Shown: positions 19,323-28,652, counted from the stretch's first letter. The stretch is 64,000 nt of DNA from an uncultured Psychrobacter sp. (GCF_947488565.1 NZ_CANKZC010000001.1:682001-746000); one strand, 5' to 3'. Numbers and translations are program-made. The notes: a model not told the origin generated them from the letters alone.

Positions 19323-20039
19323 TTAACGCTGGTTCAGCTTATTTATGATTGCAATGAGCGCCACCATTATCATTCCTATAATAATAAGAACGCCTGACAT
19401 CATGTGCGCCGCTTCATAATTGAGCGCCTCAACTTGTTCATATATGGCGATCGATACCACTTTGGTCTCACCTGCGATGCTACCCCCTATCATCAGTACC
19501 ACGCCAAACTCACCAATGGTATGAGCAAAACTGATAAGACTACCCAAAATGATACCAACTTTTGCTTGTGGTAACGCCACTCTCATAAAGCGCTTAAGAC
19601 GGCTTGGCTCTAATAACCCTGCCATATCCATCACGCTTTTGGGAATACGTAAAAACTGAGCATAGACAGGCTGAATATAGAACGGTAGGGAGTAAATAAT
19701 AGAGCCGATGACCAGACCTTCAAAGGTAAAGATTAAGGGGCTAATGTTATGTTCACTAAGCCATTTGCCAATACCCGTGCTAGGGCTTAGCAATAATAAT
19801 AAGTAAAACCCAATAACAGTAGGTGGCAGTACCAGTGGCATAGCAATGACGCCCATCAGTACCACTTTGACACGTGCTACCAATTGTCCACGGCTTGGTT
19901 TGGCAAGCCAATAAGCCACAGGCGTGGCAAAGAGTAATAAACATAAAGTGGTAATAGTAGCCAGCTTAAGGCTGACTAAGAATGGACTGAGCATGTCGGA
20001 CATAAAGGATGGGTCTATCATAACGCCGTTGCTCATCAT
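19323..20039 (-). CDS. modB: Molybdate ABC transporter permease
   Basis: The 238-residue membrane protein has about five or six helices and the permease EAA-type loop (LLEPSRLKRFMRVALPQAKV) at about 140-160. PLVLPPTVIGFYLL is typical of ModB. It follows modA by 32 bp on the same strand. The start at ATG 20039 has no clear ribosome binding site, so translational coupling or an internal ATG is possible. modC, the ATPase gene that normally follows, is not here; the next gene downstream encodes a universal stress protein. Confidence 0.92.
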   Translation of the reverse strand: MMSNGVMIDPSFMSDMLSPFLVSLKLATITTLCLLLFATPVAYWLAKPSRGQLVARVKVVLMGVIAMPLVLPPTVIGFYLLLLLSPSTGIGKWLSEHNISPLIFTFEGLVIGSIIYSLPFYIQPVYAQFLRIPKSVMDMAGLLEPSRLKRFMRVALPQAKVGIILGSLISFAHTIGEFGVVLMIGGSIAGETKVVSIAIYEQVEALNYEAAHMMSGVLIIIGMIMVALIAIINKLNQR

Positions 20040-20071
20040 ATTAGTAAAGGTGTATTCTATCCCACCAATCG

Positions 20072-20899
20072 TTATTGAGCGGTTAAATATCCTGCTTGTA
20101 AAAAGTGCTGTTGCCCTGCTGTTGATAGCAGATAATCACTAAAGTCTGTCGCCATAGCAGAGTCACCAATGACGATACCATCTTGTAAAATAGCAGGGTA
20201 AGACGCTGGTGCTAAAGTAATAAATTGCTCAGGTTTGGCGTTGATAGCAGTGAGTTGTGATTGCGCCACAAAGCCATAATCGACATTGCCCGTATACACG
20301 TATTGAAAGGCCTGACCGATATTTTCTGCTTGTATTAAGCGTTTTTGCTGCTCTAAAGTGTTATATATCTTTTGCGCCTGCAGATAGGATTTTGCCGATG
20401 CGCCATAAGGGGCAAGCTTAGGATTAGCGATAGTGATTTTGGCCGTAGTATCGCTCATCAGGCGCTCGATCAGCGCTGTAGGGCTGCGCTCAGCCAAAGG
20501 TTTGGTCACGCTATATAATGCCAGTTGGCCTTGCGCATAAGTAAAAGGCTCATGAAACGTTACGCCTTGCGCGCTTGTATCAGCAAGCTTGGCAGGAAAT
20601 TCTTGATTGGCCGATAAAAATATATCATAAGGCGCGCCTGCTATAATCTGCGCGTATAATTTGCCAGAGGACGCATAAGTGACATCTATGTCATGGATAG
20701 TTTGTGCAGGCAGATTATTGTCTTTTTTATAGCCCGCTATAATCTTAGGCAGTACGTCAGACAAATTGGCAGCGGCAGCGATACGTAGCGTTTGAGCTTG
20801 CTCAGTGTCAGCAGCAGATGCTTCACTAACCGCACTCTCTTGCATACAGGCATTAAGCATCAATAATGCCCCAACTAAAGCCGCTATCTTAACCATCAT
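20072..20899 (-). CDS. modA: Molybdate-binding lipoprotein
   Basis: The 275-residue solute-binding protein has a lipobox (LMLNAC, Cys at about 18) and the ModA start of the mature domain (LRIAAAANLSDVLPKI). PYDIFLSANQEFPAKL and AENIGQAFQYVYTGNVDYGF contribute to the oxyanion pocket. It delivers molybdate or tungstate to ModB. The first codons ATG ATG GTT AAG are the last unit of a 14-bp tandem array that runs back into the end of moaE. Confidence 0.93.
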   Translation of the reverse strand: MMVKIAALVGALLMLNACMQESAVSEASAADTEQAQTLRIAAAANLSDVLPKIIAGYKKDNNLPAQTIHDIDVTYASSGKLYAQIIAGAPYDIFLSANQEFPAKLADTSAQGVTFHEPFTYAQGQLALYSVTKPLAERSPTALIERLMSDTTAKITIANPKLAPYGASAKSYLQAQKIYNTLEQQKRLIQAENIGQAFQYVYTGNVDYGFVAQSQLTAINAKPEQFITLAPASYPAILQDGIVIGDSAMATDFSDYLLSTAGQQHFLQAGYLTAQ

Positions 20900-20998
20900 T
20901 ACTTGACCATTATCAGTTAGCTATCATTACTTGACCATTGCTACTTAAACATTGCTACTTAAACATTATTACCTAACCATTATTACTTAACCATTTAG
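20887..20998 (-). repeat. 14-bp x 8 tandem array of minimal ORFs between moaE and modA
   Basis: Eight units fit an exact 14-bp period. On the minus strand, typical units contain ATGGTTAAGTAA or ATGTTTAAGTAG, that is Met-Val/Phe-Lys-stop. One unit (20915-20928) is more degenerate. The last unit is the start of modA itself (ATGGTTAAGATA), and the first two contain the final codons and stop of moaE. The array therefore looks like repeated slippage copies of the modA start region. Confidence 0.9.
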
Positions 20999-21464
20999 AA
21001 GAGTCATCTTCATAATACTCTTGCTTCCACACAGGGATATCTGCCTTAATGGTGTCAAGTATCCAGCGGCAAGCGTCAAACGCCGGATAACGATGAGCAG
21101 AAACCACTCCAACCCATACTGCTACATCACCAATCTCTAATGCGCCAATACGATGGATAGCAATAGCATGGGTAATTTCAAAACGCTGTTTGGCCTCTTC
21201 GATAATGGCACGGCCTTGATTGATTGCCAAATCTTCATAACCATAATATGTGAGACGATCCACACTGGTGGCATTGTTATGATTGCGCACGCGACCTTCA
21301 AAACAGACAAAGGCACCGCAGCTATCATCATCAAGGGTGCTTTTAAGCCGGTCTTCATCTATGGCGATATCTAATAAGGCAAAGCCATCGCGTTCAGCAA
21401 TTGTGTATACTTCATCAACGCTGCGTTTGATGGTCATTGAATGGCTATGGACGTTGTCTGTCAT
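20973..21464 (-). CDS. moaE: Molybdopterin synthase catalytic subunit
   Basis: The 163-residue MoaE has the family core GAFVCFEGRVRNHNNA at about 49-64, the AIAIHRIGALEIGDVAVWVG stretch, and SAHRYPAFDACRWILDTIK with the conserved His-Arg. KEYYEDDSSKW-like lysine positions near the end (VWKQEYYEDDSSKWL) match the catalytic Lys region. It forms a heterotetramer with MoaD and converts precursor Z to molybdopterin. Its last codons lie within the 14-bp array. Confidence 0.95.
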   Translation of the reverse strand: MTDNVHSHSMTIKRSVDEVYTIAERDGFALLDIAIDEDRLKSTLDDDSCGAFVCFEGRVRNHNNATSVDRLTYYGYEDLAINQGRAIIEEAKQRFEITHAIAIHRIGALEIGDVAVWVGVVSAHRYPAFDACRWILDTIKADIPVWKQEYYEDDSSKWLSNNG

Positions 21465-21516
21465 CTTTTCTCTCTACTTAATTTTTTTAGCTATATAGCC
21501 GCTAACAAATACTTAT

Positions 21517-21825
21517 TTAACCACCAGCAACTGGGGTGATAAACACCACGCTATCGCCATCATGGATTTGTTCTGTCCATTTAGCGAAGTAATCATTGAC
21601 AGCGACCCGCAGCTCAGCTTGCGGACGACTAAATCCGTGCTTTTGACGCAGCTGATCGTATAGCTCGCTCAATGAGGTTGACTGCGCCACGCTGACGGTC
21701 TCTTGCTGGCGTCCAGCTTCATCGGCAATGCTAGCAAAGTATAAAACATTGATATCCATAGCGGTATCAACGTTGGTTGCTGTTTTAGTTTCTGGCTCAA
21801 CGATTTTTGGTTCGATAGTGTTCAT
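21517..21825 (-). CDS. moaD: Molybdopterin synthase sulfur carrier subunit
   Basis: This ubiquitin-fold protein ends in VAGG, the diglycine that is thiocarboxylated for sulfur transfer to MoaE. The domain begins at INVLYFASIADEAG. The chosen ATG at 21825 (GGAGAG upstream) gives 102 residues, including an acidic/Thr-rich N-terminal extension of about 22 residues not found in typical 81-residue MoaD. An in-frame ATG at 21759, right before the domain, is an alternative but has no visible ribosome binding site. Confidence 0.93.
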   Translation of the reverse strand: MNTIEPKIVEPETKTATNVDTAMDINVLYFASIADEAGRQQETVSVAQSTSLSELYDQLRQKHGFSRPQAELRVAVNDYFAKWTEQIHDGDSVVFITPVAGG

Positions 21826-21913
21826 CACACTCTCCATTCTTTACAAGCTACTTGGCTTTGTGTTCAATGCCTTACTGTCTTAAAAAAACTGTTTTAAAAG
21901 AAGTCTTATAACC

Positions 21914-22435
21914 CTAAGCATGACTATAATCTGATTTGCCACCCGTCTTTTTTAGCAAATGTACGTTATCGATAACGATATCATGCGATAGTGCTTTGGT
22001 CATATCATAGATGGTCAAGCAAGCAATACTTACCGCCGTCAAGGCTTCCATCTCGACACCCGTTTTATGCGTGACTTTAACAGTACCGCTGACGGTTATG
22101 CTATTGCAGGTATCATCGTACTCAAAGGTTAAACCAATCTTATCTAATGGCAGCGGATGACACAGCGGAATCAGATCGTGGGTGCGCTTGGCCGCCATGA
22201 TGCCTGCAATATGCGCGGTCTGGGTGATGCTACCTTTTTTGGTCATACCATCAGCGGCTTTGATCTGCTCATAAATCTCACTCGGAAATCGCACTTGTCC
22301 CGCTGCATTGGCCTCTCGTGTTGTGGCAGTTTTACCACTGACATCGACCATAGTAATATCACCATCGCTGTCTAAATGCGATAAAGTGGATTGGGTAGCA
22401 GTAGCTTGGTTTTTTGCTTGACTGTTGCTGTTCAT
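21914..22435 (-). CDS. moaC: Cyclic pyranopterin monophosphate synthase
   Basis: The 173-residue MoaC starts its domain at LTHLD-like SHLDSDGDITMVDVSGK. It carries IPLCHPLPLDKI and the catalytic region KTGVEMEALTAVS. Together with MoaA it makes cyclic pyranopterin monophosphate from GTP. It lies between mobA and moaD in one minus-strand run. Confidence 0.96.
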   Translation of the reverse strand: MNSNSQAKNQATATQSTLSHLDSDGDITMVDVSGKTATTREANAAGQVRFPSEIYEQIKAADGMTKKGSITQTAHIAGIMAAKRTHDLIPLCHPLPLDKIGLTFEYDDTCNSITVSGTVKVTHKTGVEMEALTAVSIACLTIYDMTKALSHDIVIDNVHLLKKTGGKSDYSHA

Positions 22436-22455
22436 TTATCCATTCTCTTGCGTTT

Positions 22456-23226
22456 TTATAAATCACATAATGATGTGCAGGCACGCTCAAAATCTGCTGG
22501 CGTATTAAAGTTGGTCAAATGCTGCCAGTTACTTGTTAACGGCACAGCGTGCGTCATAGGCTGAATAAAAGCCATCACTCGCCGCGCGCCATTATCAATA
22601 TAAGCCCTTAAATCAGGCTCAATACTCAACTGATAAAGCCCTAATAATGGATACAAATGGCTATTATCGGTTAAGCAAATCACCTTTTTATCAGCTTCTT
22701 GATTTTTGTTTATTTGAGTCGCTACAGACTGCAACTTTTGCCATAACTCTGTAGCAGGTATCAAACTATCACAGCTAATCACCAACAGCCATGATGACTG
22801 GTTTTCCGTTAAAGCATCTGATGGCTGAGTCTTTATCACAGTTTGCAGAGCCGACTCGATAGCGACCAATGCCCCGCCTGTAACAATCTGACCGTCACTC
22901 TTCTGCTTTTTACTATTGATAGCACCATAATCAGCAATATGAATAATTGGAGATTGTGGCTCATTGTCACTTAAAGCTGAATCAAGGTTAAAGCCGCGCC
23001 CATTATCAGCAATCATAATAGGCAGCTTTTTATGATTGCCAGTATGAGCTTGAGCTAAATCCAGCGCATGCCGTACATGGTAATCAAGCAGACGCTCACC
23101 TGTCGGCAGAACGAGTTCAGCTTTGGGCGTGCCCATCCGTTTAGAGGCACCGCCTGCTAAAATAACAATACCAGCCAAACTGTCTAAGCAGTTAAAACCA
23201 TTTGAACCATATATAGTATTTATCAT
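22456..23226 (-). CDS. mobA: Molybdenum cofactor guanylyltransferase-like protein
   Basis: The protein has about 256 residues. Its nucleotidyltransferase loop LAGGASKRMGTPKAEL is at about 23-38, and it has a VISCDSLIP motif in place of the usual metal-binding CDxP. MobA attaches GMP to Mo-molybdopterin to form the MGD cofactor. I chose the ATG at 23226; a GTG two codons earlier is possible. Because mocA (CTP type) is also in the cluster, the organism can likely make both dinucleotide forms. A large insertion around 95-130 is unusual for the family. Confidence 0.85.
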   Translation of the reverse strand: MINTIYGSNGFNCLDSLAGIVILAGGASKRMGTPKAELVLPTGERLLDYHVRHALDLAQAHTGNHKKLPIMIADNGRGFNLDSALSDNEPQSPIIHIADYGAINSKKQKSDGQIVTGGALVAIESALQTVIKTQPSDALTENQSSWLLVISCDSLIPATELWQKLQSVATQINKNQEADKKVICLTDNSHLYPLLGLYQLSIEPDLRAYIDNGARRVMAFIQPMTHAVPLTSNWQHLTNFNTPADFERACTSLCDL

Positions 23227-23250
23227 AGCCACACTTTGCTTGTTATCACC

Positions 23251-23781
23251 TCAGTCGTGACTTGGGTTTTGTGCCATAAAATGCGGTACAAAATTGCACG
23301 GCCGCGTACGGCTATCAAACTGCTCTTTGAGAATATTCTCCCAGCCCGTACGGCATGCGCCCGATGAGCCTGGCAAACAAAATATACCCGTACCGTTTGC
23401 CATGCCTGCAACCGCGCGTGACTGTACCGTTGACATACCAATCTCGTCTTTTGAGATCAGACGAAACATCTCACCAAAGCCGTCAATAGATTTATCGAAC
23501 AATACCTTTACTGCCTCTGGCATACTGTCTCTAATAAAAAACCCTGTGCCGCCAGTGGTAATGACCGCGTGGACGTTTGGATCAGCAATCCAGCCACTAA
23601 TCACCGCTCGTATCTGATAGATATCATCGGTAATCAGCTTGCGATCTGCCAGATGATGACCGGCGTCGGTTAAGCTATCTGCTAAATACTGGCCTGACGT
23701 ATCCTCTGCGAGTGTACGACTGTCAGAAACGGTCAATACGGCAATATTAAGTGGGATAAACTTGGTAGCAGGTTTGCTCAT
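23251..23781 (-). CDS. moaB: Molybdopterin adenylyltransferase-type protein MoaB
   Basis: The 176-residue protein of the MoaB/MogA fold has TVSDSRTLAEDTSGQ at about 17-31, the TTGGTGFFIRD loop at about 75-85, and a late FCLPGSSGACRTGWE motif. It adenylates molybdopterin before MoeA inserts molybdate. No mogA is present in the cluster, so this protein probably fills the role. Start supported by GAGG. Confidence 0.94.
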   Translation of the reverse strand: MSKPATKFIPLNIAVLTVSDSRTLAEDTSGQYLADSLTDAGHHLADRKLITDDIYQIRAVISGWIADPNVHAVITTGGTGFFIRDSMPEAVKVLFDKSIDGFGEMFRLISKDEIGMSTVQSRAVAGMANGTGIFCLPGSSGACRTGWENILKEQFDSRTRPCNFVPHFMAQNPSHD

Positions 23782-23847
23782 AGGGATTCCTCAAAAATAC
23801 AGTTTTTATGATTTAAATATAGGTTTTATGATTAGAGTACAGTCATG

Positions 23848-24963
23848 CTAACCACCAATAATCGATAAGTTGTGCATAATGCCGCTATTAGACTCATGCA
23901 AATGATGGTGTTCAGGTTTGATCGGCATAAAGCTATGTAGAGTCTCGACCAAACCTTGCACATCCCCTGTTTGCAGATGCTGACGAATATCGTAGTTGCC
24001 TTGATCAAATAAGCACAAATGTACCTTACCTTGGCTACTGACTCTGAGACGGTTACACGTATCACAAAAATGCGCGGCATAAGGGGCAATCATACCGATG
24101 CGACCAACATAGTCTGGATGACTATATTCCACCGCTGGACCATCACTACTACCGCGTACGTGTGGCTGCCAGCCATGCTCAGTCAGATAATCGATGATGG
24201 TATCGGAATGGGCATGCTGGGCAAAAAACAGATCACTATTATCACTGGTTTGCATAAATTCAATAAAGCGATACGTGACGGGCCTGTCTTTGACATAGTC
24301 GATGGCGTCCATCAAGTTTTCAAACGCGGTCTCTGCCATCAAAACACTGTTTATCTTTAGCTTAATATCAGTCGTTTGTAGCAAGGTATCCATATCAGTA
24401 AGCAGCTGCGGTAAGGTATTAAAGCCAGTCATCTTATAAAAGGTGTCGGCATCAAAGCTGTCCATGCTGATATTTAACTGATTCAGGCCAGCTGCTTGCC
24501 ACTTGGCCAGATGTTTACCGAGCTTATAACCATTACTGGTCATAGCGACGGTTTCGATACCTGGTGTCTGTTTGATGGTTTGGATAATCTCAACAACATC
24601 ACGGCGAATGGAGGGTTCACCGCCTGTGATTCTCACCTTTTTGGTGCCGACTTGCGCAAACCCTCGAATCAGTGTTGCAATCTCAGGGACGCTCAGCTCG
24701 TCATCAGGACGCTTGCCTTGATAACCGTTCGGTAGGCAGTATTCACAGCGAAAATTACAAAAGTCAGTAATAGACAGACGCAGATAAGTCAGGCGACGAG
24801 AAAACCCATCCGTTAAAGGCTGATGGTCAATAGTGGTACTAGCAACAGGCGCAGCTACAGATGACGCTCTATAACTATCAAATATAGTATGTGCGGGGGT
24901 GGGCGAATATATTTGGGCGCTGTCTATCTGAGCATTGCCTATTTTAGTGCTGTCATCATTCAT
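23848..24963 (-). CDS. moaA: GTP 3',8-cyclase (radical SAM)
   Basis: The 371-residue MoaA has the radical-SAM motif CNFRCEYC at about 68-75. A C-terminal [4Fe-4S] cluster motif of the CxxC-N13-C type (CDTCNRLRVSSQGKVHLC) follows, and the chain ends with the conserved GG. The N-terminal extension of about 45 residues before the domain is longer than usual. It makes the first pterin intermediate from GTP for MoaC. Upstream, only about 120 bp separate it from moeA; I saw no convincing Moco riboswitch there. Confidence 0.95.
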   Translation of the reverse strand: MNDDSTKIGNAQIDSAQIYSPTPAHTIFDSYRASSVAAPVASTTIDHQPLTDGFSRRLTYLRLSITDFCNFRCEYCLPNGYQGKRPDDELSVPEIATLIRGFAQVGTKKVRITGGEPSIRRDVVEIIQTIKQTPGIETVAMTSNGYKLGKHLAKWQAAGLNQLNISMDSFDADTFYKMTGFNTLPQLLTDMDTLLQTTDIKLKINSVLMAETAFENLMDAIDYVKDRPVTYRFIEFMQTSDNSDLFFAQHAHSDTIIDYLTEHGWQPHVRGSSDGPAVEYSHPDYVGRIGMIAPYAAHFCDTCNRLRVSSQGKVHLCLFDQGNYDIRQHLQTGDVQGLVETLHSFMPIKPEHHHLHESNSGIMHNLSIIGG

Positions 24964-25086
24964 AATTTACTGCCGTCAGTATTGCCAGTTATCAGCATTA
25001 CTTTTTTATTCAAGGTTATCAACCTATTGTAGCGTTTATTTTGCGTTTTCTTGTAGTCATCTTATAGTAAATTGGCAAGCGCTTAA

Positions 25087-26382
25087 TCAATGATGCAGCC
25101 AAGGGAAAGGTTGCACGGTTACTGTGCTATGCGCTGCCACATTATCGCTGTCCTTATCTAGTACGATAAAGCAATTGGCATGGCTAAGCTGCTTGACTCT
25201 ATGTGATTGCTGGCTTGCGAAGCACTCAACTTGATAATTACCTACCTCGTTTTGCGATAAAACTCCGCGCTGAAAGTCTTTGCGACCCACCGATTTTCTA
25301 ATGTCGTTCATCAGTGTCGCCTTGACGTTTAATTGCATAGGCTGCTCTGACAAACCCGCACCTGACATTTGCCATAGTGCTGGTATCACAAACTGCAGCG
25401 CTCCGACGACCGTAGATAATGGATTGCCAGGTAAGCCAAAATATAATACAGGTTTATCAAGGTCTTTATTTAATTCGCCAAACACAAAGGGCTTGCCAGG
25501 CTTCATCGCCACCTTATAATGGTTAATTTGCCCTAACTGCTCAATGACGGTGGTTAGAAAATCATAATCTCCCACCGACACGCCAGCGGTTGAGATCAGC
25601 ACATCGCAGTCTTGCATGGCTTCGTTGACAACCGCAGTCGTCTTGTCTAAATCATCAGCAATGATGCCGTAGTCGCGAATCGTAATCGGTAAGTCTGCGA
25701 GCAAGCTTTTGAGGGTTGGGGTATTAGAATTATATATTTGTGCAAGGCTTGTCAGCTCATCACCTACAACGACAAGCTCGTCGCCGGTTGCCAGCAGCCC
25801 AACGATAAGCGGCTCAAAGACGCTTACTTCACCGACCCCTAAGTTTGCCAGCAAGCTAATATCAGCAGGATTAATGCGTTTGCCTGTTTTTAGTACCGCT
25901 TCACCTGACTCAATCTCTTCACCTTGGCGGCGAATATTGCTATCGATCTCAGCAGTTTGCGATAGCGTAATAGCATAAGGCTTTGATTTATCAAGCGTGT
26001 CTTTTATTTCTGCAAAATTGGTATTCTCTTGCATGATAACCGTATCACAGTCACTTGGCACGACTGCCCCAGTAAAAATGCGTACGCCCTGTCCCGCTAC
26101 AAGCTGACCTGTATAAGCGCTGCCCGCCTGCGATTCGCCTACTATCTTGACAGTACTGTCTTTTGATAGCGCACTGCCTTGCGCAATTGCATAGCCGTCC
26201 ATCGCTGATAGGTCTTGTCTTGGTATATCAAAAGGTGAACTTATATCTTGCGCCAATATTTGATTTTGGCTATCTAGTAGCTTGCAAGTATCAATGACTC
26301 TTTGTTGACGCGTAAAGTCGGTATTATTGTAATTATCTACGCGCAGCTTTATCGCTGACTGCAATTCTTCCATAGTAATCAT
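25087..26382 (-). CDS. moeA: Molybdopterin molybdenumtransferase
   Basis: The 431-residue MoeA has the signature PRQDLSAMDGYAI at about 54-66 (usually P-x-x-x-x-S-A-M-D-G-Y-A). The ISTAGVSVGDYDF loop and the MKPGKPFVFG and FGLPGNPLS motifs follow. It inserts molybdate into adenylated molybdopterin. The gene is at the head of the moaA-to-modB run. Confidence 0.95.
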   Translation of the reverse strand: MITMEELQSAIKLRVDNYNNTDFTRQQRVIDTCKLLDSQNQILAQDISSPFDIPRQDLSAMDGYAIAQGSALSKDSTVKIVGESQAGSAYTGQLVAGQGVRIFTGAVVPSDCDTVIMQENTNFAEIKDTLDKSKPYAITLSQTAEIDSNIRRQGEEIESGEAVLKTGKRINPADISLLANLGVGEVSVFEPLIVGLLATGDELVVVGDELTSLAQIYNSNTPTLKSLLADLPITIRDYGIIADDLDKTTAVVNEAMQDCDVLISTAGVSVGDYDFLTTVIEQLGQINHYKVAMKPGKPFVFGELNKDLDKPVLYFGLPGNPLSTVVGALQFVIPALWQMSGAGLSEQPMQLNVKATLMNDIRKSVGRKDFQRGVLSQNEVGNYQVECFASQQSHRVKQLSHANCFIVLDKDSDNVAAHSTVTVQPFPWLHH

Positions 26383-26450
26383 AAAGGTCTACTCTTTTTA
26401 TTCACGTTATTTGTAAGATGAAAGGATTGCGACGTAAGAACCCTCTTAAC

Positions 26451-27182
26451 TTAACCATCAATCCATCTTTGTGCTCTAGCATGAGCAAGTTGGCTTGGCG
26501 TGTCAATATCATAACTGAGCTGATGATTATTTACGCTACTTATTTGGTGAGACGCCAGCCCTCTGATTAAGTGCCGTAGTCCCTTATCCCCTGTCAGCAA
26601 GGCTTGCCATTGTGTCAGTAGCTCATAATCAATTTTTAGAGGCAGGCCAACGATATCCTTGCTAAGAGGATCACAAGTGGTTATTTTATTGGTGGTTGTC
26701 TCATGAAACGCAGTTTTCTCGCTCAAGTCCTGCTCGTCGCTCCAATTGTCCAAACCACTATATCTACTAGCAACCACATCTTGTGCGCCTGTCAGCAACG
26801 CGATTAGATGTGACTTATCAAGTAATACTTGATCAATGCCCATGATTAATACGCGACTGACTAAAAGACCATCGCAGTCAATATCATTGCGTAATGCCTC
26901 GATACCCAAATACAAACTGTGCGCCATACCAGTTTTGGGAGCTGTATTCATAACCGTATGAATGGCGGCATACTGCGCTGCCAGCTTAGCAACCACATCC
27001 TCTATCGATGAGTTATTACTAGGAATAACCACGACAATAGCTTGCGGCTGAGTCGCTAGTGCTAGTTTAATCATGTAGCCGATCAATGGCTCACCATTTT
27101 TATGAAGTAGCTGCTTTGCTTGACCAAGGCGCTGACTGAGACCACTTGCCAAAACAATAATGGTATGATTTTGCGTCGTCAT
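26451..27182 (-). CDS. mocA: Molybdenum cofactor cytidylyltransferase-like NTP transferase
   Basis: The 243-residue protein has VLASGLSQRLGQAKQLL at its N-terminus, the MocA-type version of the nucleotidyltransferase loop. It also has MGIDQVLL where MocA proteins usually have CDQP. It likely forms the MCD cofactor used by xanthine-oxidase-family enzymes such as the PaoABC complex upstream. Its start overlaps the xdhC stop by four bases, which implies translational coupling. Confidence 0.86.
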   Translation of the reverse strand: MTTQNHTIIVLASGLSQRLGQAKQLLHKNGEPLIGYMIKLALATQPQAIVVVIPSNNSSIEDVVAKLAAQYAAIHTVMNTAPKTGMAHSLYLGIEALRNDIDCDGLLVSRVLIMGIDQVLLDKSHLIALLTGAQDVVASRYSGLDNWSDEQDLSEKTAFHETTTNKITTCDPLSKDIVGLPLKIDYELLTQWQALLTGDKGLRHLIRGLASHQISSVNNHQLSYDIDTPSQLAHARAQRWIDG

Positions 27183-28507
27183 GCGTGGCTCATCATAGTT
27201 ATATCACTATTGGCCAAATCTACACACTGAGCTGATGGCGTTTGTCCATGCATGACTGCATTGATCTGTGCCATGATACTAAGTGCTAAGGCTTCGGGTC
27301 CATCGCCGCCTAGCTTATAGCCGATTGGATAGTGCAGTTTATTAATCCCTGCATTTAAAACGCTAGGATCAGCTTTGGTCGCGCTAATCTCATTAATTAA
27401 ACGCTCGGTACGATAGCGTGGCCCCAATTGGCCAAGGTACTTATAATGATGAGCATGCTCTAGTAGGGTTGCAAGGCGAATACGGTCTTGCGACAAACTA
27501 TGTGACATAAGCGCCACTGCCGCATTTTCGCTGAGCGCCAGTAGCTTGTCTGTCGCATCAAGTGGCAACTGCATCACTCTATCTGCTTGAAAAAAGCGCA
27601 AGCGAGTCGCGTACCCTGGACGACTATCTACAACGGTGACGTGCCAATCTTGCAGCTTTGCCATGGTGACCAGCGCTAACACATCGTCACCTGCCCCGCA
27701 AATCAGCAGACGTATCTGCGGCTGTATGTTTTGTACGAGCCACTCGGTTGCTAAGTTAGCGTTGTCGTGATCGTTATCGTTATCATCATCTTTTACAACG
27801 ATATACTTGGCATTTTTATCGATAAGTGCATGTTGTGCTAATTTTTTAACCGTATCCACAATCGTACTTGAGGTGTTAGCGCCAGCTTGATTTGACTCGT
27901 TATTGATACCGCTGTTATCAGTGCCAATAGTCGTGATTTGTCCCGACTCGGTATAATTATCCAAATCAAGACGCATACCGATTTTAAGTTTAGAGCTTGA
28001 ATCCTGATGATTAGCAAAACGAATGAGGGTTGCAATTTTTTTTGGCTGCTGAGTTGCACGCACTTGCCGAACGATATCTAATAAAGCCGTAGCCGACGTT
28101 AGTCGCTCAAACAATATGTGTACGCGTCCATTACAACCTAGACCAAAATTTAATTCATCCATTTCATGATATAAATCATCATGTGGATCGTCGCTCACAT
28201 CGTTTTGCGTCAGCTCAATGTCAGGTTTAGCCCTGCCATCCTCAGTATAACCAATATCGTCGCCGGTTTGGTAAGCTTGCACGCATGCGCCGTGACGAGT
28301 GAGCCAAAACGCGCGCTTGATAATATGCGGCTCAAGGCAGCCGCCACTGATCATCCCCACTGAACGCCCATCTTCAAGGATGAGCATCATCGCGCCAGCC
28401 CGGCGATATGCTGAGCCTTCAGTACGGACGACCGTTGCCAGTACCGCGTCAATGGCCTGCTTTTGAGCGTCGCTTGCTAGTTTGAGAATATCAGCGATTT
28501 GATTCAT
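27179..28507 (-). CDS. xdhC: XdhC/CoxI family molybdoenzyme maturation factor
   Basis: The 442-residue protein has an XdhC/CoxI N-terminal domain (VRTEGSAYRRAGAMML, MISGGCLEP at about 54-62). The C-terminal NAD-type Rossmann domain (IRLLICGAGDDVLALV) begins at about 270. The middle contains an unusually long, low-complexity Asp/Asn/His stretch. Family members bind the MCD cofactor and help sulfurate it before insertion into the oxidoreductase. A terminator separates it from paoC, so it probably starts its own transcript. Confidence 0.9.
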   Translation of the reverse strand: MNQIADILKLASDAQKQAIDAVLATVVRTEGSAYRRAGAMMLILEDGRSVGMISGGCLEPHIIKRAFWLTRHGACVQAYQTGDDIGYTEDGRAKPDIELTQNDVSDDPHDDLYHEMDELNFGLGCNGRVHILFERLTSATALLDIVRQVRATQQPKKIATLIRFANHQDSSSKLKIGMRLDLDNYTESGQITTIGTDNSGINNESNQAGANTSSTIVDTVKKLAQHALIDKNAKYIVVKDDDNDNDHDNANLATEWLVQNIQPQIRLLICGAGDDVLALVTMAKLQDWHVTVVDSRPGYATRLRFFQADRVMQLPLDATDKLLALSENAAVALMSHSLSQDRIRLATLLEHAHHYKYLGQLGPRYRTERLINEISATKADPSVLNAGINKLHYPIGYKLGGDGPEALALSIMAQINAVMHGQTPSAQCVDLANSDITMMSHA

Positions 28508-28582
28508 AACGCCTCTTTTTTATAACTTATATAGAATACTTACTAAATTGAAAAATACACATATCCAAGATAATCAGGGTAT

Positions 28583-28610
28583 AAAAACCCGCTACTTAAG
28601 CGGGTTTCTT
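28583..28610 (-). terminator. Terminator after paoABC
   Basis: AAACCCGCT pairs with AGCGGGTTT around a five-base loop. The A-run on the left gives a U-tail for minus-strand transcripts that end after paoC. Confidence 0.85.
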
Positions 28611-28652
28611 TAATAAAGTAATTTCTATTAAAAACGGTACTCGTATTTAAGA

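Noticed and set aside
20887..20998. Possible CRISPR array
   Set aside because: The units are 14-bp direct repeats with no spacers, and no cas gene is near.
24964..25086. Moco riboswitch upstream of moaA
   Set aside because: Only about 120 bp of AT-rich spacer is present, and I could not build the conserved Moco RNA stems in it.
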